The position numbers and the translations under genes were made by a program. A stretch of DNA of 10,889 bases from Eggerthellaceae bacterium (GTDB lineage Bacteria > Actinomycetota > Coriobacteriia > Coriobacteriales > Eggerthellaceae). The stretch is taken from NCBI GenBank assembly GCA_017559045.1, contig JAFYTB010000153.1:1-10889 (forward strand), written 5' to 3'. The notes beneath the pieces are model-generated. The model was not told where the DNA came from and made no database searches. It saw nothing but the letters and a program-made list of their open reading frames with translations. Shown here one piece after another: positions 1 to 6,595 of the stretch (position 1 is the first letter of the stretch; each line of letters begins with the position of its first letter).

Positions 1-858
1 CGGTACGTCGGCTACATACGCAAAGTCTCCCAAAGCATCCCCATAACGCTCTCGGAACTTCATCGCAACATATTCGAGCACATGCCGATTCTCACCGATG
101 TTATTCCCGCAAGCATCCCGCTCGTTAGCCTGCTTCGGCACAAGAAAATAATTGATTGGCGATGCAAGCCTAATAAAGTGGGAGGTAAGAAAGCTTCGCT
201 CGTTGGACGTCATCGGCCTGCAGATACGCCTTGAATAATATCCCTGTGAGGTAAGCTGCCACTCCTCTCGATTTCCACGAGGAAAATGAGCGCCAACGAA
301 AGAAGATGCCGCGATCGAACGATATTCGCCGTTAACGGGAACAAGATGAGCCAACTTCCATCCCGAACTGCTGATTCGCGGCACCTTGCCCTCAGCATAA
401 GCTTGAAGCTCGCGCTCTTCCTTCGTTGACATAAAGCCATAAGGAAACCTGCGCGAAAGAATGGCATCTTTAAACTGCGCAAGAGTTGGCACAGCGTCAT
501 TCATGGCCAACGCAAAAATGTAGTGGGCAAAGAAATTGTCGCAACAGACATACCCGCCCCTATCGTATTCGGTGAGAAAGCCTCTCCTAATTGCAGCCCA
601 ATCTTTTCTAGGCGCACTTTGATACTTTCGCAGAAAGAATATTGCGTCAGGGTCGTCTGCATAAGCGTAGAGGAGCGATTGCCAGGAACGCACCACATCC
701 AAATCAGGCAGTAACGGCTCTATGATGTCATCGTAAAATTCGCCTATCGTTTCCGAATAACCATCCTTCAATGGCGGAATGGAGATCGAAGCAACGTTGT
801 TGAGAGCTTCGATTAGACCGTTGTCGCAATTAACCTGCCCCCCGCAATGATTAGTCAT
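1..858 (-). CDS. Unrecognised protein encoded downstream of AbiE, 3' end outside window
   Basis: This frame is open from ATG 858-856 to the left edge: 286 codons with no stop, so the protein is longer than what is seen. A TGA lies two codons upstream in the same frame, making this ATG the first possible start. A GGAG lies about 11 bases before it. The protein starts MTNHCGGQVNCDNG, shows no signal peptide or membrane segment, and is mixed in charge with many aromatics. Conspicuous stretches are FFLRKYQSAPRKDW (about residues 74-87), SSGWKLAHLVPVNGEY (about 164-179) and ASPINYFLVPK (about 233-243). I do not recognise the family and assign no function. It follows abiEii by 64 bp on the same strand and could be co-transcribed with the toxin-antitoxin pair. 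By eye it is more A/T-rich than the genes from guaA rightwards, and it uses ATA, TTA and AGG/AGA codons, which fits an accessory gene. That the frame is coding is likely; its role is unknown. Confidence 0.75.
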   Translation of the reverse strand, partial: MTNHCGGQVNCDNGLIEALNNVASISIPPLKDGYSETIGEFYDDIIEPLLPDLDVVRSWQSLLYAYADDPDAIFFLRKYQSAPRKDWAAIRRGFLTEYDRGGYVCCDNFFAHYIFALAMNDAVPTLAQFKDAILSRRFPYGFMSTKEERELQAYAEGKVPRISSSGWKLAHLVPVNGEYRSIAASSFVGAHFPRGNREEWQLTSQGYYSRRICRPMTSNERSFLTSHFIRLASPINYFLVPKQANERDACGNNIGENRHVLEYVAMKFRERYGDALGDFAYVADVP

Positions 859-922
859 CCGTCACCACTCTCCAAAACGCGGCTTAAACTTGCCGCAAAT
901 CTCACCAAAGAACACAGCGGCG

Positions 923-1810
923 CTACCTCCACTCAAGCATTTCAGGATCCCACGAAAGCCCTTCCGCCCCTCCACTCAACGCAGGATCGAAAAGCTTTGC
1001 TGCAAGCTTTGTTGCCTCCGCTATTGAGGTATACGCACTGGAAAGCCCCGTCTGGGCACAAAGCTTAGCGAACTGCCTACCATAAGCGCCCTCCCACTCT
1101 TCGGGAATAACAAAGCTTTCAGCGAGAACGAGCCTTCTCGCGCCGGCCTCTCGCCTAATGCTCGACGTCAGCTTGCCGCCATCGACCGCGCAGGTCGTGG
1201 CATATACGAGCACATCGACAAGGTCCTTCACGCGAGACGATGGCCGTCCGTCATGTCGCTCGACCATCGCGCAAAGCTTGTCGGCAAGCGCGCTTTCCGT
1301 GGGATAGACGAGGTAGTCGAAAACCTCGACACCCTCTACCCGAATCCTGTCGGCAGGTGTGATGAGCCCGACCTCCTCAAGGGGAATCTCGTCAACAACC
1401 AGGTCAATGGATATGGGCTGCATCCGCTTAGGGCCGAGCCACGGCGTGAAGACGACGTTAAGCCCGCTGCGATACTCGTCTTCGGCCTTTATCTCCCTGG
1501 CGCTTTCGAAGACGAAGCGCATATGATCTCCGAGGTCGATCGATGCGACGGCTTTGAGCTTTTCGAGGGCGCCTTCGAGGGACCGCTCCTTGGACAGCAG
1601 GTCGATGTCCCTGGTGGCGCGGGCGTCAACCGTCCTCGCCAGCATGCTCTGCCCGCCTTTCAAGACGAATCCACCTTCGGGGTCGGAGAAGATGCGACAG
1701 AGAAGCCTGTGATAGTAGAAGCCGGAAACGGCGCGTCCCGTATCGAGGGGCGAATCTTTTGCGGCGGCCTTCACCGCCATCTCGAGCGCGTTGGAGGTCT
1801 TATACCTCAT
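923..1810 (-). CDS. abiEii: AbiEii/AbiGii-type nucleotidyltransferase toxin
   Basis: This is a 295-residue toxin of the AbiE type IV toxin-antitoxin/abortive infection system, a cytoplasmic nucleotidyltransferase-fold protein. In this family (including the mycobacterial MenT toxins) the toxins bind nucleotides and some modify tRNA acceptor ends. Visible motifs are KGGQSMLAR (about 51-59, the GG-S nucleotide-binding motif), RATRDIDLL (about 64-72, with the metal-binding DxD), ESALADKLCAM (about 172-182) and SRVKDLVDV (about 192-200), all in the order expected for AbiEii. The frame stays open upstream to 2038, but that extension lies inside abiEi and looks like antisense-style junk. ATG 1810 follows GAAGGGA at good spacing and gives the normal family start. 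It overlaps the end of abiEi by 11 bases, so translation is probably coupled. The motifs look intact, so the toxin is probably functional. The exact target cannot be read from sequence. Confidence 0.93.
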   Translation of the reverse strand: MRYKTSNALEMAVKAAAKDSPLDTGRAVSGFYYHRLLCRIFSDPEGGFVLKGGQSMLARTVDARATRDIDLLSKERSLEGALEKLKAVASIDLGDHMRFVFESAREIKAEDEYRSGLNVVFTPWLGPKRMQPISIDLVVDEIPLEEVGLITPADRIRVEGVEVFDYLVYPTESALADKLCAMVERHDGRPSSRVKDLVDVLVYATTCAVDGGKLTSSIRREAGARRLVLAESFVIPEEWEGAYGRQFAKLCAQTGLSSAYTSIAEATKLAAKLFDPALSGGAEGLSWDPEMLEWR

Positions 1811-2456
1811 GCTCCGTTCCCTTCTCCGCTTCGGATAGCAGGATCTCGATTGTCGAGAGCGCGCTTCGAATCCGCTTGCCATTCGATTGCTCAGCGAGAA
1901 TGGCCCTGATCCTGCCCGTGTCCAGGCCTTTGGCCATGGCATCACGGAAAGCATCCTCGATGAGCGACGGATCCTCGAAGTCCAGGCAGAGATCGACGAG
2001 TGTGCGCTCGAGCCGCGTGACGGGCAGCCCCTCCACAATGGTCACGTCGCTTGGGTCGATCGCCCTCGTTGCGAAGCTGACGGCCTTGATGCGGGAGTTG
2101 ATACGCTTCGGAGAATAGATTCGATAGGGAGAGAGATGGAAGTCTCCGATTCCCAGGAGACACGCCGCAGTGGTCCCTCCGATGACGACGCCATCCGATG
2201 ATTTAGGAGACAGCCGCTCATGGGTAAACGCAAAGGGGTATGTGAGCTTCCAGATCGCAGCAAGCTCGTCGATGAAGCTACTCGGGGTGCCGGACAGCTT
2301 ATAAGCACCATGAGCGATTCGCTCAGCGCGACCCGAGGCAACCGCTTGAGATAACGCATTTCTGGAAATACCCAGACGTACGGCCTGCGCAGTTGTAAAC
2401 ACGCCCTCTGACGCAGAGATTTCGTTCAGTGATGCTATGTGATTCATGTTAGTCAT
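1800..2456 (-). CDS. abiEi: AbiEi-type antitoxin / transcriptional repressor
   Basis: This 218-residue protein is the antitoxin partner of AbiEii. The N-terminus (about residues 19-54, from VFTTAQAVRLGISRNALSQA to AHGAYKL) is the winged helix-turn-helix typical of the AbiEi antitoxin family. The rest is the C-terminal domain, which in studied AbiE systems neutralises the toxin and helps repression, including RLERTLVDL near 148-156. The frame is open up to 2540, but the extra residues are Cys-rich and unlike the family. I chose ATG 2456 because a -10-like box ends six bases before it and no Shine-Dalgarno is visible, which fits a leaderless transcript; ATG 2447 is an alternative. It lies upstream of abiEii and overlaps it by 11 bases, the usual antitoxin-first order. 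Family members repress their own operon by binding inverted repeats, and such a repeat surrounds this promoter. Confidence 0.9.
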   Translation of the reverse strand: MTNMNHIASLNEISASEGVFTTAQAVRLGISRNALSQAVASGRAERIAHGAYKLSGTPSSFIDELAAIWKLTYPFAFTHERLSPKSSDGVVIGGTTAACLLGIGDFHLSPYRIYSPKRINSRIKAVSFATRAIDPSDVTIVEGLPVTRLERTLVDLCLDFEDPSLIEDAFRDAMAKGLDTGRIRAILAEQSNGKRIRSALSTIEILLSEAEKGTEHEV

Positions 2457-2492
2457 GTTGCAATTGTAGTGTCTTAACGGACATTTGCAACA
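2456..2492 (-). promoter_or_regulatory. abiEi-abiEii promoter within a 12-bp inverted repeat (putative AbiEi operator)
   Basis: On the minus strand, TGTTGCAAATGT (2492-2481) and ACAATTGCAACA (2467-2456) form an inverted repeat of 12 bp with one mismatch, separated by 13 bp. A -35-like TTGCAA (2490-2485) and a -10-like TACAAT (2468-2463) are 16 bases apart. The -10 ends six bases before ATG 2456, so the expected transcription start is at or next to the A of the start codon. The repeat therefore covers both promoter boxes, a good layout for repression. That AbiEi is the binder is inferred from AbiE family behaviour. Confidence 0.65.
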
Positions 2493-2553
2493 GAAGTTAT
2501 CCAAACAGCTAAAAACGTCTTTATTTAACCCACATTTCAAGCCTCAAACAAAA

Positions 2554-2582
2554 GAGCCCGACTCGCTAAGCGAATCGGGCTC
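2554..2582 (-). terminator. Rho-independent terminator downstream of GMP synthase gene
   Basis: GAGCCCGA and TCGGGCTC (outer arms) and TCGCT/AGCGA (inner arms) form a long hairpin with small bulges and a tiny loop. On the minus strand it is followed by TTTTGTTTG, so it ends transcripts arriving from the guaA-type gene, whose stop is 69 bases away. On the plus strand the arm is followed by AAGTTTTG, so weak bidirectional activity is possible. It separates guaA from the AbiE operon, which has its own promoter. Confidence 0.85.
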
Positions 2583-2650
2583 AAGTTTTGCAGTTAAGGC
2601 ACTAATCAACGACGAACTGTGAAATTTGGTGTCTTAAGTAGGATTTTCGC

Positions 2651-3631
2651 TTACTCCCACTCAATGGTGCCGGTCGGCTTCGGGGTCAGGTCATAGCAGA
2701 CGCGGCAGATGCCGGGAACCTCGACCAGGATGCGATCGGTGATCTTCTTCAGAACAGCCCAATCGATCTCGACGACCTCAGCGGTCATTGCGTCAACGGT
2801 GTTGACCGCACGAATGATAGCCGGCCACTCGTAAGCGCGCTTGTCGTCGCGAACGCCAGTTGCGCGGAAGTCGGGCACAGCCACGAAGTACTGCCAGATG
2901 CTGCCAGCCAGACCAGCCTCTGCGATTTCCTCGCGCAGGATAGCGTCGGCCTCACGCAGTGCAGCCAGACGATCGCGGGTGATAGCACCGAGGCAACGAA
3001 CGCCCAGACCCGGGCCGGGGAACGGCTGACGGTCAACCATGGAAGCCGGGAGACCAAGCTCGCGACCGATCACGCGGACCTCGTCCTTGAACAGCAGCTT
3101 GACCGGCTCGACGAGCTCGAACTGCATGTCCTCAGGCAGACCGCCTACGTTGTGATGAGCCTTCACACCGTCGGACTCAAGGATGTCGGGATAGATGGTG
3201 CCCTGAGCGAGGTAGCTAACGCCCTCGAGCTTGCGAGCCTCTTCCTCGAACACGCGGATGAACTCAGCACCGATAATCTTGCGCTTCGTCTCGGGCTCCT
3301 CGACGTCTGCAAGCAAATCGAGGAAGCGATCGGTTGCGTCAACATAAACAAGGTTGGCATCCAGCTCGTTGCCGAAAACCTCGACAACCTGCTCGCTCTC
3401 GCCCTTGCGCATGAGACCGTGGTTCACATGCACGCAGGTGAGCTGCTTGCCAATAGCCTTAACCAGAAGAGCGGCGACAACAGAGCTGTCAACGCCGCCA
3501 GAGAGGGCCAGCAGAACCTTGCCGTCGCCGACCTGTGCACGGACAGCCTCAACCTGCTCGTCGATGAACGCCTGAGCAAGCTCGGGCGTAGTGATGCGCA
3601 CCATATCGTCGGGACGCTTATTGGGATCCAT
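2651..3631 (-). CDS. guaA: GMP synthase ATP-PPase subunit (stand-alone, no glutaminase domain)
   Basis: The 326-residue product corresponds to the second half of GuaA, which adenylates XMP and lets ammonia convert it to GMP in the cytoplasm. Landmarks are the ATP-pyrophosphatase P-loop SGGVDSS (44-50), QGTIYPD (143-149), KAHHNVGGLP (157-166), PFPGPGLGVR (203-212) and the invariant C-terminus KPTGTIEWE (318-326). Bacterial GuaA is usually about 510-525 residues with an N-terminal class I glutamine amidotransferase domain. That domain is absent here. The gene has its own strong AGGAGGAGG five bases before ATG 3631, and the upstream neighbour is a permease. This is the two-subunit layout best known from archaea (GuaAb). 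The segment before KAHHN is also about nine residues shorter than in E. coli GuaA, as in stand-alone subunits. The glutaminase subunit must be encoded elsewhere, or ammonia is used directly. Some databases would name it guaAB or guaA2. Confidence 0.95.
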   Translation of the reverse strand: MDPNKRPDDMVRITTPELAQAFIDEQVEAVRAQVGDGKVLLALSGGVDSSVVAALLVKAIGKQLTCVHVNHGLMRKGESEQVVEVFGNELDANLVYVDATDRFLDLLADVEEPETKRKIIGAEFIRVFEEEARKLEGVSYLAQGTIYPDILESDGVKAHHNVGGLPEDMQFELVEPVKLLFKDEVRVIGRELGLPASMVDRQPFPGPGLGVRCLGAITRDRLAALREADAILREEIAEAGLAGSIWQYFVAVPDFRATGVRDDKRAYEWPAIIRAVNTVDAMTAEVVEIDWAVLKKITDRILVEVPGICRVCYDLTPKPTGTIEWE

Positions 3632-3841
3632 GAGGGCCTCCTCCTAGAATCAAGTACAACGGATTAATTATAGACATTTAGCCCAGCGTCGGAGCGTTTT
3701 TTCTTAAGAGCAACAATTCTCTCGGCAAAAAATACAAGGGTTTTAACGGTGAGGAAACAACGACGCGGCGACAGAAGCACGGCAGAAGCACAACGAAGGC
3801 GCAGCAATAACCAACGGAAAGAACCACGCCCGCCAAGCGCT
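3632..3841 (-). promoter_or_regulatory. Gene-free leader of the GMP synthase gene with a -10 box
   Basis: These 210 bases between the TSUP permease stop and the guaA-type start hold no convincing gene. A perfect TATAAT lies at 3672-3667 on the minus strand, about 36 bases before the start codon, but I see no good -35 at the usual spacing. An AGGAGGAGG ribosome binding site lies just before the ATG. I see no purine riboswitch core and no clear terminator for the permease gene. CAGAAGCAC occurs twice close together near 3772, probably by chance. Confidence 0.5.
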
Positions 3842-4603
3842 CTAAAAACCGCCCACCAGCTTCACAACAACCAAGATGAAAGCAAGGGCAATGAGCGGCT
3901 TCATGATGCGCGCACCATCGCGAATGACGAGCCCTGCACCAAGCCAAGCACCCAGCATGCCGCAAACACCGCCAGCCAGACCAAGGGGAAGGCACACGTA
4001 TCCGTTGACCAAGAACACGATCGTTGCCGCAACGTTGGTCGACAGGTTTACAACCTTCGCCTGAGCACTTGCCTGACGCGCACCCATCTGCACAATCATG
4101 CAGAATGCAATCACGTAGAAGGTTCCAGCGCCCGGTCCGTAAAAGCCGTCGTAGGCACCAATCACTGCGCTGCACGCGCACGCAGTCAGATACGTACGAC
4201 GATCCAGTACCAGTTCGCGATCGGAATCATCGATAAACGAATCCCTCTTGAATACGAAGATCGCAACGATCGGCAAAACGCCCACGACGATATACGAAAG
4301 AATATGGGCGGGAACCAGAAGCGACAGATTCGATCCTATAAGCGAACCCACCAACGCACACGCAACAGTGGGAATCGCCAGCTTTAATTCGATCAGTCCG
4401 CTTTTCGCGTAGCGGAACAGCGCGATGCTCAAACCGCAGATTGCCTGGAGCTTGTTCGTGCCAATAGCCATATGCGGAGGCAAGCCAACCAACAGCATCG
4501 CAGGCAACGAAATAAGCCCGCCGCCACCCACGGAGGCGTTCATCACGCCAACGAAGAAGCAGACCGGGCAGACAATCAGGAATGATGTCAGCGAAAGCTC
4601 CAT
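3842..4603 (-). CDS. TauE/SafE (TSUP) family membrane transporter
   Basis: This 253-residue, very hydrophobic integral membrane protein has roughly eight membrane segments and the internal two-fold repeat of the TSUP family. The first half carries GVMNASVGGGGLISLPAML (about 19-37) followed by GTNK (48-51). The second half carries GAYDGFYGPGAGTFY (about 149-163) followed by KVVNLSTN (183-190). These GGG/GPG loops plus the later TNK/STN motifs are diagnostic. Family members move sulfite, sulfonates, sulfoacetate or other small organic anions; the substrate cannot be told from sequence and no sulfur genes lie nearby. The length is typical. ATG 4603 is the first start after the ettA terminator. 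It has no visible Shine-Dalgarno, and a TAATAT (4615-4610) ends six bases before it, so the message may be leaderless. It is probably transcribed separately from ettA. Confidence 0.92.
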   Translation of the reverse strand: MELSLTSFLIVCPVCFFVGVMNASVGGGGLISLPAMLLVGLPPHMAIGTNKLQAICGLSIALFRYAKSGLIELKLAIPTVACALVGSLIGSNLSLLVPAHILSYIVVGVLPIVAIFVFKRDSFIDDSDRELVLDRRTYLTACACSAVIGAYDGFYGPGAGTFYVIAFCMIVQMGARQASAQAKVVNLSTNVAATIVFLVNGYVCLPLGLAGGVCGMLGAWLGAGLVIRDGARIMKPLIALAFILVVVKLVGGF

Positions 4604-4609
4604 AAGACG

Positions 4610-4615
4610 ATATTA
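4610..4615 (-). promoter_or_regulatory. -10-like box directly before the TSUP transporter start
   Basis: TAATAT is followed by CGTCTT and then the ATG, the same six-base spacing as in the abiEi promoter. No convincing -35 is present 16-18 bases upstream. The call is weak, supported mainly by the preceding terminator and the lack of a Shine-Dalgarno. Confidence 0.3.
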
Positions 4616-4637
4616 CCGCAGAAAAAGAACGCCGAAA

Positions 4638-4669
4638 GTAAAAATCGCCGCCCGTACAGGCGGCGATTT
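4638..4669 (-). terminator. Rho-independent terminator of the ABC-F (ettA) gene
   Basis: The perfect 11-bp arms AAATCGCCGCC and GGCGGCGATTT enclose a six-base loop. On the minus strand the stem is followed by TTACTTTC, with the A/T base of the stem adding more U in the RNA. It starts four bases after the ettA stop and lies about 40 bases before the TSUP transporter start, so it separates the two genes. Confidence 0.9.
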
Positions 4670-4673
4670 CCGT

Positions 4674-6350
4674 TTAGTCTCTCGTCAGCTTGCGACGGAT
4701 GCGACGCGGGGCGCTTTCCTTGCCCAGACGTGCCTCGCGGTCAGCCTGGTAAGCCTCGAAGTTGCCCTCGAACCAGTGCCAGTTGCCGGGATCCTCGTCG
4801 TTGCCTTCCCATGCAAGGATGTGCGTGGCAATGCGGTCAAGGAACATACGGTCATGGCTGACAACAACCACGCAACCGGTGAAGTCCTCAAGCGCAGCCT
4901 CAAGGCTGGAAAGGGTCTCAACGTCGAGGTCGTTAGTGGGCTCGTCGAGGAGCAGCAGGTTGCCGCCCTGCTTAAGAGTCAGAGCCAGGTTCAGACGGTT
5001 GCGCTCGCCGCCGGACAGAACGCCTGCGGGCTTCTGCTGGTCAGAACCCTTGAAACCGAAGGCAGCCACGTATGCACGGCTGGGAACCTCGGTCTCGCCA
5101 ACGATCATGTAGTCGGTGCCGCCGGAGACAACCTCCCACAGACGCTTATCGGGGTCGATGCCAGCACGGTTCTGGTCGACATAGGAGATCTTGACGGTCT
5201 CGCCAACCTCGAGGGTGCCGCTGGTCATGGGCTCGAGGCCCACGATGGACTTCAGCAGCGTGGACTTGCCAACGCCGTTCGGGCCGATGATGCCGACGAT
5301 GCCGTTGCGCGGCAGCTCGAAGGACAGATCGGAGATCAGCACGCGGCCGTCGTACTCCTTGTGCAGGTTCTGAGCAACCAGGACCTTCGAGCCCAGACGC
5401 GGGCCAGCCGGAATCTGGATCTCAGCAAAGTCGAGCTTCTTGGCGCGATTAGCCTCGGCCACCATGCGCTCGTAGTTCTCAAGACGAGCCTTGCTCTTGG
5501 CCTGGCGAGCCTTCGGAGAGCTGCGGACCCACTCAAGCTCCTTCTCCATGCGCTTGGCAAGCTTAGCCTGCTGCTGACCCTGCATAGCGATACGTGCAGC
5601 CTTCGTCTCCAGGTAGGTGGAGTAGTTGCCCTTGTAGGGGAACAGCTGGCCACGGTCGACTTCGCAGATCCACTCAGCGACGTTGTCGAGGAAGTAGCGG
5701 TCATGGGTAACGGCGAGAACAGCGCCGGGATAGGTGTGCAGGAACTGCTCGAGCCACAGAACGGACTCAGCATCCAGGTGGTTGGTAGGCTCGTCGAGGA
5801 GCAGCAGATCAGGGGCCTCGAGAAGCAGGCGGCACAGTGCGACGCGACGACGCTCGCCGCCGGAAAGCACGTTGACCGGCATGTCGGGGTCGGGGCACTG
5901 AAGAGCGTCCATTGCCTGGGAAAGCTGGCTGTCGAGATCCCAGCCGTTTGCTGCATCGATCTCGTCCTGCAGACGACCCATCTCGTCCATCAGTGCATCG
6001 AAGTCGGCATCGGGCTCGGCCATTTCCTCACCGATCTTGTTGAAGCGCTCAACCTTAGCGAGCACGTCGGCGAAAGCGAGGCGGATGTTCTCGATGACGG
6101 TCTTGTCCTCATCCAGCGGCGGCTCCTGCTGCAGCATGCCCACCGTGTAGCCCGGGGTCAGACGAGCCTCACCGTTGGTCACTTCCTCAATGCCAGCCAT
6201 GACCTTGAGCAGCGTGGACTTGCCCATACCGTTCGGGCCCACAACGCCGATCTTCGCACCCGGATAGAACGACAGCGTAACGTCATCGAGAATGACCTTG
6301 TCGCCGTGCGCCTTACGGGCCTTATACATCTGATATACGAATTCTGCCAT
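4674..6350 (-). CDS. ettA: Energy-dependent translational throttle protein EttA (ABC-F ATPase)
   Basis: This 558-residue soluble ABC-F protein has two ATP-binding cassettes and no membrane domain. EttA binds the ribosomal E site and gates the first elongation step according to ATP/ADP level. Cassette 1 has Walker A GPNGMGKST (38-46), signature LSGGE (162-166) and Walker B LLLLDEPTNHLD (182-193). Cassette 2 has GPNGVGKST (356-364), LSGGE (445-449) and LLLLDEPTNDLD (465-476). An EttA-type arm insertion lies in cassette 1 (about 90-145), and the basic linker with WVRSSPKARQAKSKARL is at about 274-292. Length and layout match EttA rather than Uup or antibiotic-resistance ABC-F proteins. The frame is open to 6404, but ATG 6350 follows AGGAG at seven bases and gives the standard MAEFVYQM start, so the upstream 18 codons are rejected. 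Confidence 0.96.
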   Translation of the reverse strand: MAEFVYQMYKARKAHGDKVILDDVTLSFYPGAKIGVVGPNGMGKSTLLKVMAGIEEVTNGEARLTPGYTVGMLQQEPPLDEDKTVIENIRLAFADVLAKVERFNKIGEEMAEPDADFDALMDEMGRLQDEIDAANGWDLDSQLSQAMDALQCPDPDMPVNVLSGGERRRVALCRLLLEAPDLLLLDEPTNHLDAESVLWLEQFLHTYPGAVLAVTHDRYFLDNVAEWICEVDRGQLFPYKGNYSTYLETKAARIAMQGQQQAKLAKRMEKELEWVRSSPKARQAKSKARLENYERMVAEANRAKKLDFAEIQIPAGPRLGSKVLVAQNLHKEYDGRVLISDLSFELPRNGIVGIIGPNGVGKSTLLKSIVGLEPMTSGTLEVGETVKISYVDQNRAGIDPDKRLWEVVSGGTDYMIVGETEVPSRAYVAAFGFKGSDQQKPAGVLSGGERNRLNLALTLKQGGNLLLLDEPTNDLDVETLSSLEAALEDFTGCVVVVSHDRMFLDRIATHILAWEGNDEDPGNWHWFEGNFEAYQADREARLGKESAPRRIRRKLTRD

Positions 6351-6480
6351 GAATAATCTCCTGATCACGTCCTTGCCGGCGCGATTCAGAGCACACTGAA
6401 GCACACCTCAAGGGCTTTCACATACGCGGCCTATTGTCTCACATCTGACGCTTAAGTTGCGTCTGGCTGGAGCTTAGTTT
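6351..6480. other. Intergenic region between galactokinase end and ettA start
   Basis: It holds the ettA ribosome binding site (AGGAG at 6362-6358, minus strand) and a small inverted repeat GACGC/GCGTC (6447-6451 and 6459-6463) with a seven-base loop and no T-run, so it is not a convincing terminator. I see no clear promoter for ettA and no terminator for the galactokinase gene, so read-through between them is possible. Confidence 0.4.
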
Positions 6481-6503
6481 GCCCACTTCACAAGTCGAGT
6501 ATG

Positions 6504-6595
6504 CCCTAGTCGGCCAGCCTCTTCCACCCCAGCTTGCCAGCCTCTTACGCCCTAGTCGGCCAGCCTCTTCTGCCCTACCTTGCCAGTCGCTTCCA
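6504..6595 (-). repeat. Four 23-bp tandem repeats of the galactokinase gene 3' end
   Basis: Read on the minus strand, four consecutive 23-bp units occupy 6595-6573, 6572-6550, 6549-6527 and 6526-6504. Unit 1 is the last six codons plus the stop of the kinase gene and two further bases. Units share an AAG-(A/C)G(A/G)-CTGGC core and end in TAGGG; unit 3 has TGGGG. Units 2 and 4 differ at only two of 23 positions. A degenerate fifth unit may occupy 6503-6481 (12 of 23 match unit 1 by my count). Each unit, read from its first base, would encode x-Lys-Arg-Leu-Ala-x and then usually a stop, so the array looks like serial duplication of the gene's end. Confidence 0.85.

Noticed and set aside
210..714. 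Small frames (96, 65 and 63 codons) at the left
   Set aside because: All are contained in or antisense to the continuous 286-codon frame that runs to the window edge.
1091..1099. GAGTGGGAG (minus strand), matching the guaA end, as an attachment site
   Set aside because: It is only nine bases and is explained by codons for Glu-Trp-Glu inside the intact abiEii gene.
1811..2038. 5' extension of the AbiEii frame
   Set aside because: It lies inside abiEi in another frame and encodes Arg/Ser-rich sequence unlike AbiEii; ATG 1810 has a ribosome binding site and gives the normal family length.
2457..2540. N-terminal extension of AbiEi
   Set aside because: The extra 28 residues are Cys-rich and not family-like, and the promoter boxes would lie inside the coding sequence.
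3678..4181. 167-codon minus-strand frame across the end of the TSUP gene
   Set aside because: It overlaps the transporter in another frame, gives Cys/Arg-rich sequence without domain features, and has no ribosome binding site that I can see.
4425..6356. 643-codon plus-strand open frame
   Set aside because: It lies antisense to almost all of ettA, whose motifs and ribosome binding site are clear; its Leu/Val/Ala-rich translation resembles no protein and is a codon-bias shadow.
6504..6595. 23-bp repeats as a CRISPR array
   Set aside because: The units are directly adjacent with no spacers, and unit 1 is coding sequence of the kinase.
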